This document shows, piece by piece, positions 22,373-32,503 of a DNA stretch of 64,000 bases. Both the position numbers and the translations under genes were made by a program. Source of the stretch: Roridomyces roridus (Eukaryota > Basidiomycota > Agaricomycetes > Agaricales > Mycenaceae); contig JARKIF010000004.1 of assembly GCA_029378245.1 (NCBI GenBank), positions 2,418,001 to 2,482,000 of the forward strand, in the 5' to 3' direction. The stretch's first letter is position 1. Every line of letters begins with the position of its first letter. The notes below the pieces were generated by a model. That model made no database searches, was not told where the DNA came from, and saw only the letters and a program-made list of their open reading frames with translations.

Positions 22373-23536
22373 ATGTCAGCCAGATTCGACTACACCCCAC
22401 TCGACACTGAGGACGCGGAGAGCCAGAAGGTCCATGGCCAGAGGAACTACGCCCAACCTCCACCTGAGATCCCCTCCCGCCGCGTTCTCTACATCATCCT
22501 CCTGTGCGAGACCCTGCTACTTCTCGTCATATCCATCCGCTGGCTCCAAGCCACACAATCTTGCCACCCGACGTTACTCTACTGTCAGTCCCCTCCAATT
22601 GGTTGGCTCGAGCTTTCACTGATGCTGGTCGATGCCTAGCCCCTGCCCAGGATGCAGTCGAATATGGGATCACCAGCTACGCAATTACGGGAGAAGACGC
22701 TCGCTTCCACATTCCGCCCTCCCCGTCCCTCGACGCTGCGTGGGACAACCTATATAATTGTGCGATTTATTTGGAGCCATCTCCCTCTGCATCTCGACTC
22801 ATATCACCGCTAGTCGGCGTGACGCAAATTCCCAAGAGCAAGGCTCGTTTGCTTCCCAACAAGACTGCTGCCATTCCTGGGGACGAGAGCAATTACGTGC
22901 GTCCACTTGCCTCATAGGGTTCACACTTCACAGTGAACTGGTTCCAGATCATCGAGCTCGATGTATTTCACAACCTCCATTGCTTGGTTCGTCCCAAACT
23001 GAGTCGTTGAGTCTCAGCTGATCGTGGTGCAACTGTCAGAATATGGTCCGGAAGGCGTTGCACCCAGGTGGGTTCTTCACTCTGTCAATTATTTGTTGGT
23101 TCAACTTCGATATCTTCAATCAGAGCATTACGCCGGACCCGAAATCATGCCCCTCTCTCATCTGGATCATTGTGTCGGTGCGTTCACTCTGGTTCTCCCT
23201 CGGATCGCGTATATATCTGAGCCAACCCGCAGACTGGATGCGCCAATCGCTCATGTGCGCAGGCGACACCAGTGCCGTCGTGTAAGCACTGCACTCCCCT
23301 CCTCCTCCCCTCCCCCCGCTCTCATCTCATGTGAATTCAACCTTAGCTGGCAATGGGATCCTGTGCAAAACATCACGACCTTCCAGGGCTCTGTCGCACA
23401 CACATGTAGAAATTTCGATAAACTGAGGGAGTGGGCGAAGGAAAATGAGATTCAGAGGCGTTTTGATAATAGTGTGAGGATGGGAGATGATGGCATTGAG
23501 ATTGGGGTCATTCCGAAGGATTTTACTCTGCAGTGA
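22373..23536 (+). CDS. UstYa/DUF3328-family oxidase 2
   Basis: Eight exons (22373-22583, 22640-22759, 22814-22896, 22948-22986, 23040-23067, 23124-23177, 23233-23281, 23347-23536) give 257 residues. The first four introns lie at the same places as in oxidase 1, so the two genes are tandem duplicates that have diverged. Features are an N-terminal tail, a membrane helix at about residues 39-56 (LYIILLCETLLLLVISI), then LYSPAQDAVEYG, SPSLDAAWDNLYN, ARLLPNKTAAIPGDES, LDVFHNLHCL with HNLHC at 146-150, HLDHC at 173-177 followed by VDWMRQSLMC, GDTS, WQWDP and AHTCRNFDKLREWA. Both metal-binding HxxHC motifs are intact. Two UstYa-type genes beside one precursor is common in dikaritin clusters, where each may act at a different step. 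Confidence 0.9.
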
Positions 23537-23782
23537 CTGCTACCTACACAGAGACAACCTACCGTAACCTGGGCTCGATATACCCAACCTGTGCCGAGTC
23601 GAAATCCATCTGTTCAATGTTGTGATCAGACACTCGCCGCAGACTGGCCAGCAAGGGGGCCTCGAGTTGATACCCTGCATCACCGAAGGAACCAATGCAA
23701 AAGATGAAACGACTGTATTTTATTTCCACAACGACCGTACAACAACAAAAGTCCATCCATCCAGGTGTCAAGTATCTAACAT

Positions 23783-25598
23783 TCAAGCAAGCGTAGCGAA
23801 GCCAACCGACTCATTATCAAAGTCGAACACGGTGTACGCATTCCGCATGAACGCATCACCGACGAGCCAGGTGTTGCCGAGCCCAAGGTCCGTACCACCG
23901 ATGGCGAGGACACAGTCGGTGCCGGCGGAGGTGGTCGTGCCGAGGTTGAGGAAATCGGGGTCCATCGACCAGGATTTGCCGCCCCAGGAGAAGGCGATCG
24001 TGGGAATCGATTTGCAGGGGACGGAGTAGAGACCTTGGGGGGCAACCGTTAATGAATTATAATGCAGGAGAAAAGAACGCACACCGCGGGCATTCCGTAA
24101 CGCACCAAAAGTTCGGTGCCTTACGGTGCCTTCACAGTACCCTTGGGGTGGCCGGTTCCCACATGGCAGCTCTGTCCTGGCCCGGGCTGTTACATCAAAA
24201 AAATTCTCTCACAACTTTGTGACTCAGGAGGTTGAGGTGACAGCCCGGGCCGGAAAAACCTGGCACGCGGAGACCTGCCACCCAGGAGGGTACTGTGAGG
24301 GCACCGTAAGGCACCGAACTTTCGGTGTCTAACAGATTGCCCGCGGTGGCACCCTCGCTGGAATCGTAGACCTTAGAACCGGAGATCTTGCTGTAGAAGG
24401 TCTTGATGACGGAAGGTGGACCGTAACTAGAAACAAAAGCACGTATGAAAGGAGGCGAACCAAGAAGAAAAACGACAGAAACATACACGAGAGTGGTTCC
24501 CGAGTCAATGATGGCGTCAAAGTTAGACGACGCGGTAGCGCCGTTGATCGAGACGGACGCGCCGGTGGTCGTCCAGTACCCGGCGCTCGTATCAATGGGG
24601 TGGTACTCAATCGAGCCAGTGAACTTGGACGAGTCGGTGCCGCCGAGGTAAAGCTCCGAACCAGACGACGCGAGGTAGAAGCTGAACAGATTGGCCTTGG
24701 TCGAGCCCTGGTTGTTGGCGGTGACGAAGAAGGGGTTGGCGTTGAGGTTGGAGATGGCGGGGAACGCGAGGCCGAGGATGCCGTCAGTTGGATCACCAGC
24801 GAAGCTGGAGGACAGGCTGGTCACGGGGCTAAAGTATTGGGTCTTTGCCGTCACGCCGGCGACAGTGACTGTGAGTCGCAAATCAATCCGAGTATGAAGA
24901 GTGTATTCAAAAGAAAAACGCACCAGTGTCGGTGTAGATAGGTCCACTGACAGTCGACTCATCCTGGTACTCGATGGTGAAAGTGCCGCTCTTCTTGACG
25001 GCGGTCGAGGAGGCCGAAATGGTGAACTTGTGCTTGCCGTTGCAAGCCGATCCAGAGCACGACGAGCTGGGGAGCCAGAGATCGGATGAACCAGCTGTAA
25101 GTAGCCATTAGTAGGGATTGATGAACAGAGAAAGCTCGAACGCACTGTCAAAGTCAATGGTGAAGCTCTGGGCAGGAGTGCCGACAGAGATGGGACCAAG
25201 CCACTCGGAATCTTCCTCGTCCGTCAACTTCTCCGCCTGGCGCTTCTCCATGCGAGACTGAACGTCCGCGGACACAGTGGTCAGAGGGAGGATACGTGCG
25301 CCCTGCGTGGACTCAGCCAGAGCGCAGAAAATAAAACACCCGAAAAACGTACCTGAGGCAACGCGTCCGCACCCTTGTTCTTTTGGAGGTTGATGAGGTT
25401 TTGCCGATGCTTGTTGCGTGTGGCGGCATTGCGCAGAATGGCCTTGTCATGGTCGAAGAGGCCGTCGGCGGTCGTAAGAGCACTACGCCGCGAGATGGGG
25501 ATGGCGACACCCTCGGATGCAGCCGCCTCCGGCGCAGGCGCAGCGAAAGCCGACAGAGCGAGCGTAACAGCGAGGAGGAGGGCCGACTTGTTGAACAT
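23783..25598 (-). CDS. A1-family aspartic protease interrupted by a MITE
   Basis: Exons are 25353-25598, 25146-25302, 24924-25094, 24487-24868, an exon starting at 24426, and 23783-24033. With the ancestral end of exon 5 at 24341 the protein is 430 residues, normal for a secreted pepsin-like enzyme. A signal peptide (MFNKSALLLAVTLALSAFAA) and propeptide are followed by the first catalytic motif (TIDFDTGSSDLW), the flap region, the second catalytic motif (DAIIDSGTTLVYG) and a C-terminal lobe ending in LGNTWLVGDAFMRNAYTVFD. A 251-bp element sits exactly where exon 5 should end. Read straight through, the frame enters the element and stops near 24195, losing the last 83 residues. Phase-1 GT sites inside the element could restore splicing with a small insertion. 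The gene is adjacent to the precursor/UstYa locus, but a role in it is speculative. Confidence 0.85.
24090..24340. mobile_element. 251-bp MITE with long terminal inverted repeats in the protease gene
   Basis: The left end (GCATTCCGTAACGCACC, then AAAAGTTCGGTGCCTTACGG) matches the reverse complement of the right end (GCAATCTGTTAGACACC, then GAAAGTTCGGTGCCTTACGG). The inverted repeat continues through TCACAGTACCC and a GGCCCGGGCTGT core, so nearly the whole element can fold back. Copies of CCGCGG at 24084-24089 and 24341-24346 look like a 6-bp target duplication. Removing the element plus one copy restores a legal splice donor (GTGTGCG) in the right phase. There is no transposase, so it is non-autonomous; superfamily uncertain. 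Confidence 0.85.
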
Positions 25599-25640
25599 CG
25601 GAAAGGATGGATGGGGGACAACTGTGGGGTTGGAGGCCGT

Positions 25641-25647
25641 CTTTATA
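25641..25647 (-). promoter_or_regulatory. TATA box of the protease gene
   Basis: The minus strand reads TATAAAG about 45 nt upstream of the protease ATG. Confidence 0.55.
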
Positions 25648-27129
25648 CTCGGTTCGTTGAAAGCAAGTCCGCGTGGTGGAACGCGAGGGTTGATATCACC
25701 TGAGGGTTCAGAAATGTTTCAGCAGCACTCCGAAGAAGTCCGAAGGCAAGACAATGCATGGCCGGCTCATCTTGGAGCGGTGGAGATTGCGACGATGGCA
25801 CTATATCCACGTACTCATTGCGTACTCACCGTAGCGAGATAGGAGACCACATGCACAGACCTACAGATGCGGGGAGTCAGCATAGGTTAGCATGTGCCAC
25901 CAAATTTAGCGAGGTCGAGGACCAAGTCTTGGCAAACTCACCGTCGCGTGGTGCGTCGATCTATCAAAACGGCTGCCGGAGTCATTTATGCCGTGGAGCT
26001 GTCTGAAACACCGCATCTGAAGCTGTCTGAACCACTGCGGATCATCGTGTCACCATCAGTTGGTGCCCCGGCAAGCTGATGGAAAGCAGGGACTTGAGAA
26101 AACGTTATGAGCTAATCGGGCGCGCAAAAGCTCGAGTACGCCTTGAAAGGGGCGGCAGACATAGGCAGACATCTGCGCCAGGCATTACAGCGCGTAACGG
26201 CACCGACAAGCTTGTGCCGGTTCAAGACCGTTGATGTCCGAACAAAGCCGAACTGATGTCGGGTGTGGGTTTGTAGCGAAGTCGGTCTGCGGAGTTCGGT
26301 CCGGGCTGCTCTGACTCGTGAATCGTGGATCGTGAGCCGTTGACTTGTTGAGGACGAAACATACGCACACCGGGAGCACGCGACGTGTGCGACGAATCAG
26401 TCAGCATTCGTGGATCGACAAGTGCAGTGCACCGCGTATCGGGATCCAACTCAGAGCCACTCATCCTGATGCGTCGGAAATCTCAGGACTGCGACCCACC
26501 AGGGCCGAGCGGAGAGCTGCAAGGGACATCGCTGGAATCGACGATGGTGGACGGAAGCAAAGGCATTTGATCGTGACGACATTGATGAAACTCATCATTG
26601 ATCAAGCATGGCTGTGATCGCCATCTGTGGCCGAGCTGTGCTGTAGCCCTGTGAGCTCCTGGGAGAGGGCAGAACAGGGCAGAACTCGGACGAGTCGGAA
26701 GTTGGTCGGACCTGGTCAACTTTGCGCGGCGTCATCAGATTTCACGGACTTATTCGGTCATTGCGCACAAGGTGTCGGAAGCATTCCTCAATAATCGCGC
26801 TTGGCAGTTGAGGAACCGGTCATGAGGTGAGGCAAGGCAGGCTTTGAGTGGACGGTGCTTCTCTTCACACGCCAACGCGGGTACAACGGCCTCGGCTGTG
26901 CCGGGCTGGCGGGGATGTGGTTCAATATTAGAAAGAAGTTCTACATACCACCAGTCTTAGCCAGTCTTGTGCTTCCAAACACTCACGACGTCACCTACCA
27001 TCTCCACGCTGAGTCCGAACCATCGTCATAAAACGTCAACTACCTCCTAGTTACCCCCACTCCACCAAATTATCTGTTCGCATATTGCACAACCTTACGC
27101 GCGGTACAACTCACACTCGACAGCGCACA
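25648..27129. other. intergenic, no gene recognised
   Basis: About 1.5 kb between divergent genes (protease minus, LPMO plus). Short frames only. The last 200 bp are pyrimidine-rich promoter-like DNA for the LPMO gene. Confidence 0.45.
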
Positions 27130-27726
27130 ATGAACCTATTTGCCTTGTCCGCATTCGCTTTCGCTATCCTCTACATGGCCGTATCCCCGGTCTCGGCGCA
27201 TGGATACGTCAGCGATCCACCGAGCCGCCAGGCGTTCTGCAGAGACGTCCCAGTCCCCGGCTGCGGCGACGTCAAATACGAGCCCCAAAGCTCCGAGGCG
27301 CCCAAGGGCTCCTTCCTCTGCAACGGCGACGGCTCCCGCTTCCCCCAGCTCAACGATGAGTCTCTGTGGGGCAACTACTTCACCACCGTCCAGCCCGACA
27401 ACGGGCTCGTTACCTTCACCTGGACTCTCACCGTGGCGCACGCCACCAGCACTTGGGAGTACTTTGTCCTCACCGCAGGCAACACCCAAGTGGCATCGTT
27501 CAACGACGGAGGGGCCATGCCTCCCACGACGGTGGTGCACGACGTGCCTTTGGTTGGGTTCGCGGGCAGGCAGACGATTCTCGCTCGCTGGAATATCGCG
27601 GATACCATCAATGCCTTTTACTCATGCGTTGATCTCGACATCGATCCTGTCCGCAAGGCCAATAACACCTGCATAGCGGACACTGATTTGTACCGCAGTG
27701 ATCAGCAGAATGTGCTTGTTGCGTAG
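27130..27726 (+). CDS. AA10-like lytic polysaccharide monooxygenase, single exon
   Basis: An intronless gene of 198 residues. A signal peptide ends ...VSPVSA, so the mature protein starts with His24. This is required for the copper histidine brace. The sequence then follows the AA10 (CBM33) pattern: HGYVSDPPSRQAFC, YEPQSSEAPKG, FTWTLTVAHATSTWEYF with the second brace His104, FNDGGAMPP, RWNIADTINAFYSCVDLDI with Phe163 in the axial position. These enzymes cleave crystalline chitin or cellulose by copper and peroxide/O2 chemistry outside the cell. It has no carbohydrate-binding domain or long linker, so it is a minimal catalytic domain. AA10 is mainly bacterial and viral. Fungal members are few, and the lack of introns in this intron-dense genome fits transfer or retroposition; AA11-AA16 families fit less well. 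Confidence 0.88.
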   Translation: MNLFALSAFAFAILYMAVSPVSAHGYVSDPPSRQAFCRDVPVPGCGDVKYEPQSSEAPKGSFLCNGDGSRFPQLNDESLWGNYFTTVQPDNGLVTFTWTLTVAHATSTWEYFVLTAGNTQVASFNDGGAMPPTTVVHDVPLVGFAGRQTILARWNIADTINAFYSCVDLDIDPVRKANNTCIADTDLYRSDQQNVLVA

Positions 27727-28221
27727 TATCGTCGTGTTCCTTTTGCTTACTCTGTGCTATCCTGTTTTCTTTTGTGTATTCGTCCGTTGTTGAATGTTTT
27801 ATAGCATGCCGAGGGTTGAAATCGGAAGCCGGAGTAGTTTTGTATAACCCTGACACTGATCGCCGCGTCCACGGGAGTCTCGGCCGATGGGTGTCGCCGT
27901 CAGCGCCGGATGGAAATATGCGCAATGAACCCACGAATCTGCAGGCCCAGAGATGAAAAAATCCTCATATCAAAGAAAACCACGGTTCAGAGAGCGTAAT
28001 GTTTCAGAGCCGAAACCGACAGTCCAATGATAAGCAAAAACTTCACCAGTTCCGTGATCTTGCAGATCCAGGCGGTCGCTCCAACGTCTGGGGTACCAAT
28101 TTCAGTATCGGGTGTTCAGTTCGGCTGGATGGAGCTACGGACCAATGTCCACCGCTCGAGTCAATCCATCAGCATTCGTTGCACTGGCGATCACGGAGGC
28201 TGCTAAATTAGTGTATTCGTT
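27727..28221. other. intergenic, 3' flank of the LPMO gene
   Basis: 495 bp without recognisable coding sequence. Confidence 0.5.
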
Positions 28222-30257
28222 TCAGTATTTTAGACTTTCGCGCATAGGCCACGGCCGCACCGGTCTCTTTTGCTTGGGGGTTGTTGGCTGGAGAGATTCC
28301 GAGGCCGTACAATCCGCCTGATCCTGCGAATAATCGCATTGCCCAATCGAGCACCGATGGCGAAATACAAACTCACCCAACTCGTCCTCTGTCTGCACAG
28401 TTTGATACAATGGATATCCAAGATCAATAGCAACGTCCCTGCCATCCGGACTGAATCCCTTCGCTTTGTGGAATTTGGCTAGCCCCTCATAGACACCGGC
28501 ATCCCAAGAGTATTATTGCCCAGTGTTGAGATCTAAGGTCGCTCAAGGAAATCCGAGTTCCGCGGCCTCAACGGCGGTCAGATGCTGGGCCCCGGCGGGA
28601 TCTAATGACCAGTACCACGGATCTGACGGCCAGCGGAGTGAAGTCGAACCCGTCCGGAACTGGTCCACAGGGCACAAAAACAGGTAGCCTGCAGGCGGAT
28701 CTCGCATCGTAGGTTTTGAAATCCCAGAGTAAAATCGATTTCCCGTGTGAAAGCTTGAACAAATGCATCGCTGTTTAAAGATATGGTTGGCCTGAGCCAA
28801 CCAAATGTGATCATCCGCCTGGCGCAAATCCGTATCAATTGTAAACCACAGCCCGATGTTCATCCCGAAGATAGCGGGCGCTTCAAATCTGAACTTGTAA
28901 GGTTCGGAGTTGTGTCATATACTGGCTCAGCTGACCTTGTCCACCCATTTTCAACACACTTTTCGCGTACCCCGCGACCGGAAGGAGGCATCCATAGAGC
29001 TCTGAAGGAACTTGGAGCAGCCTGAGGCAGATATGCAATCAACAGAGGATTCTCGATTCCACGGATGGCAATTATTCCTCCCAAATAGACCTCCGCCGAT
29101 ACTGTATACGGAGTTTTGAGCCGGTGGAAGTCGCAGCAAGAGTAGAACTGTTCCATGGAAAGGTATAAAGTTGCCTCGGCCTCCCAATCAGGATCATTGA
29201 GGTCCACGAAATTCCCTAGATTGCATATTGAATCAGAAAGGTCCGGTCGAGAGGCGTCACTTGAGGCAAGTTCTACACAGAGTCGACCCGTGGTGCGTCG
29301 GGCCCACAAGGCTGGTAACGTCTGCTGATTTGGCCGCGAAACAGGCCGGTACCCAACCACTCTGGGGAAGACCGGTCTGGTACGGTCGCTGGGCAATACT
29401 GCTTGGCCTCCTGTGTATCCCCGGTGAAACGAAGAATCGCAGGATGCCAGGATATTACCTCGTAGTCAACTGCCTTGCGAAGATTCAATCAGTCTATGCG
29501 TTGAGCGATTGAGGGTACATACCCAACATGCGAATAAATGGATCATCATCATTGGTGAAGGGTGACGCAGGGATATGTAGGCGTCGAATGGCAGCAGATC
29601 TAATCGGGTCAACTTGAATTTGACAACTGTTCAGGAAGAGAGCACACCATCATTCGCAACCACCGCGTAAATGCCGCAGGAGTCTGACACAACAAATATC
29701 TGCAGGATATTCGGGTGCCTGTTAATGAAATAATTGAAACCCGGCCTCTCATTGAAGTAGATTTTCCTTTACCAAATTTTAGCGTGTCGGGACAGATATT
29801 GGCGCCACTCCTGGGTAAAGTCTCAGCGGGTCCGAACGGTGTGTAGTGGCGCACGAAGGACATACCTCCTCCGCTCCGTCGCCTTCGTAGATGAAGATAG
29901 ATAAATGCCTTTCGTCGGCGCGAATCTTGGAGGGATACATCCGACGAACGTGATTCCGGGGTGAGGAACGCCAGTTCCGCACGAGGTCAATTTCTCCTCC
30001 TCGGATATCAATGTCACTACGTAGAATCCTGCGCCAAGCTGTGGTAGCGCCAGCATTAGTCTATGTCGCAAAACAGACTGGGTCGCAATACCTCCGTGGA
30101 CAGCGGCCTCGCTCCCGTGGACGTTGACGTGACTGGTGAAAGTGCCGCCTGTAACGCTCAGGTGTTTCGCGCCTTGGAAAAAGGCGCCCGCATTTCTACA
30201 CCAACTGTCAGACGGGAACCGAACGAGAGATGCGAGAGACCCACTCGGTCGATTCAA
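28222..30257 (-). pseudogene. decayed member of an expanded agaric kinase-like family
   Basis: From 5' to 3' the minus strand carries pieces in the order I recall for a large Mycena-type family of unknown role. They are FFQGAKHLSVTGGTFTS, VRRMYPSKIRADERHLSIFI and YEGDGAEE (reminiscent of a kinase N-lobe strand pair), RHAKIWHPNILQIF, RRTTGRLCVEL, DPDWEAEATLYLSMEQFYS, HIWLAQANHIF, GYLFLCPVDQFRTG, WSLDPAGAQHLTAVEAAELGFP and YEGLAKFHKAKGFSPDGRDV. Several breaks are visible. After AAELGFP two in-frame stops (TGA near 28543 and TAA near 28513) interrupt sequence that continues in the same frame. The junction after YAVVANDG also cannot be spliced in frame. It is most likely a pseudogene. The family's kinase activity is unproven. 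Confidence 0.6.
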
Positions 30258-30730
30258 TGCTGTGGCACTCTGCGCTCGATTTAGTTTTGTCGGACATACG
30301 AGATGGTGGTGGTGGGAGAGGGAGAGAGAGGGGGAAGAACTAAGCGCCGACCGGACAGATCAAAGCCTTGGTCTCGTGTCCAGAGGCAAAGATAGACGAC
30401 ACGGGAGCATACAGCAGTCAATGCGGTGATGCAGTAGAGGGATTACAGCCCAACGGCATGATAAATGAGCCACTCTGCAAAACATCTTCATCTCTGTCCA
30501 GTTCCGAGGCGAGGTTTTAGTGCAGGTCCAAGAGAGCTGCAAGTCGACGTTGGTGCGCCGACTCTGAGCCAATATCGGTGGCCTCGCGCGATGATGCAGA
30601 GCCGAAACCGACAATCCCAAGATGAGCACACGCTTTCACAAGTTCTGTCATCTTCCATATCCAGGCATCCGGCACATGAGTTTCGTCAATATGGGCAAAG
30701 GTGAAAGCCGATGAGAGGACATGCTGCAGC
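30258..30730. other. intergenic between two minus-strand genes
   Basis: 473 bp. The segment near 30580-30660 contains CAGAGCCGAAACCGACA, also present at 28006-28022. A fragment of the downstream flank of the kinase-like gene is therefore repeated here. Confidence 0.45.
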
Positions 30731-31739
30731 CTATGAAAGATCATGGCTGGCGTCCCCAGGAATGATATAATGCAAAGCTATGACAACGAAATCAGAAAAA
30801 TACGACAGAAACGAGGAGGAAAACGCACGATCGATCTCCCCGGATCTACGTCTCGATATGAAATCGTCCGCCCGCTCCCAGTAATCCAAGCCTTTCAGAG
30901 CACCCATCTGCCAATCTCTGACATATCGCATACAAACTACCTGCACAAAGCGAGGGTCGCGTGTGAGATCCCTCAAATGCGGGTCAACGGTAGACCTGTC
31001 GAGAATTGGAATGTGCGTGAGCGCGATGAAGATGAGCGCTTGCAAGGAGTTGCAGACACGTAGCAGCGCGGGTGACAAAGATAACATCCCCAAGTCGTTA
31101 TTATAAGCGAGATGAGTGAGAGTGGGGATCGCCGCGAGCCCCGTGCACCAGATGTCCTCGTCGGGATGTAGAACAAAGGTGAGTTCGAGATGCGTTAGTC
31201 GAGAGAACATGGGATGGGTGAATTCGATGATGGGAAGGGCGAAGGCCTCGAGATTACAGGCCAGCCTCCGTAAAGGCATGGCGCTGACGAGAGGCCAGTG
31301 GTCGCCGTTGAGGTTGTTGATCCAGAGATCTTCGACGTTAGAGGCCGCAGACAAGATGGGTTGGATTACGTCTGGGTCCGCTGAGACAAGAAAGAGATGT
31401 TGGGTTGAATCTCTGAGCGTCGATGGTGGGACAGCGAGCGCTCGTGCAAAGAGCACCGAGTCCGAGCAGCGAAAGGGATAACCAGACTCCGAATCGAGGG
31501 CCCAGCCGTTGTCTGCGTCGATGCCTGAAAGCATTACAACGCGGTAGAGGAGAGGTTCCACCCTGTGTCCGAGTAATGAGAGGACGCGGTTGGGATGAAG
31601 TGGATCTCACGGACCACAGTTTGACACGCCAAGCTACAAGCATGAACTTTGGGATGGCCAGCGGTGTCACGTAGGCTGCCGTGACGAATATTTCTTGTTC
31701 TAGTTCGGGCGGGAGGAGCGGAGGCGCATCGTCGGCCAT
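30731..31739 (-). CDS. F-box domain protein
   Basis: Three exons (31615-31739, 30829-31562, 30731-30777) give 301 residues. The N-terminus (APPLLPPELEQEIFVTAA) is a standard agaric F-box start, followed by VAWRVKLWVEPLLYRVV. The rest is leucine-rich with recurring LxxLxL segments (LRRLACNLEAFALP, then FSRLTHLELTF, then IPTLTHLAYNNDLGML). It ends near YVRDWQMGALKGLDYWERAD, a C-terminal form I recall from other members. The F-box would bind Skp1 and the repeats would hold the target of an SCF ubiquitin ligase. The last intron is 51 nt and in frame, so an unspliced form would also be open. This family is highly expanded in agarics, with further members at 15989, 34353 and 56534. Confidence 0.85.
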
Positions 31740-32503
31740 CTCTGGGGATGACAAGGTGATGATGTGGCGGTCAGGAGCAAAAGCGAGAATTGCATCCGAC
31801 CATGATGCGCCCATACGGAGCGGTCACAATGATCACATCCCGTCCATCGTCGAGCAAACTACCCCAACTGTTGCCGTCTCAAGCTAGAACACACTGGTAA
31901 GAGACCTTATTCCAGAGCGCTCTCGGTGCGGGGGCGCGATTGGGCACAGTGGGCGTACTCAGTGATGCCGAATTGCCGAAGGTTGGCATGCATTTGGGCT
32001 CGTGATCTGATTGTGTTTCAGACCACTGTCGTGGCGGTCTGGTTTGAGACTAGAGTCTTTCATAAGTATGGCTGCCCAGTGGTTGTTGCATTATGATAAT
32101 TGATTCCAGTTCCAACTCAGCTCGGAGCGCGGTTCCGATCAGCCGGCTGCCAGTTGCTCGATCATGATGGGATGCAGCGGCTGTGTTTTGGCTGTGTTCG
32201 AAGTAATTCGGAGTTCGGGACTGTTGTTGCCCAGGCCCAATCTATCCATCGAATGTCCCTAGTTCGCCCTGCATTCCCATTCACGCCGGATCTTCCCAGT
32301 ATAGCGTCTTGCCAGTCGTTCGATAACTCTGGGCGTAATTCGAGCGGATCCTCGCGTCTCCCGAGTTCTAGAACTTCAATCCGGTGCTCATGAACTCCGA
32401 GTTTCAACCTCGGTAGGAATGCCATGCCACAAATACCTGATGTTCTCCCTGATACTTCTGATTTCGCCTGTTTACTTGGTTCCAATCTATCATACGGCAA
32501 ATC
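31740..32503. other. intergenic between divergent genes
   Basis: 764 bp, shared upstream region of the F-box gene (minus) and the membrane-protein gene (plus). No clear gene. Confidence 0.45.
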
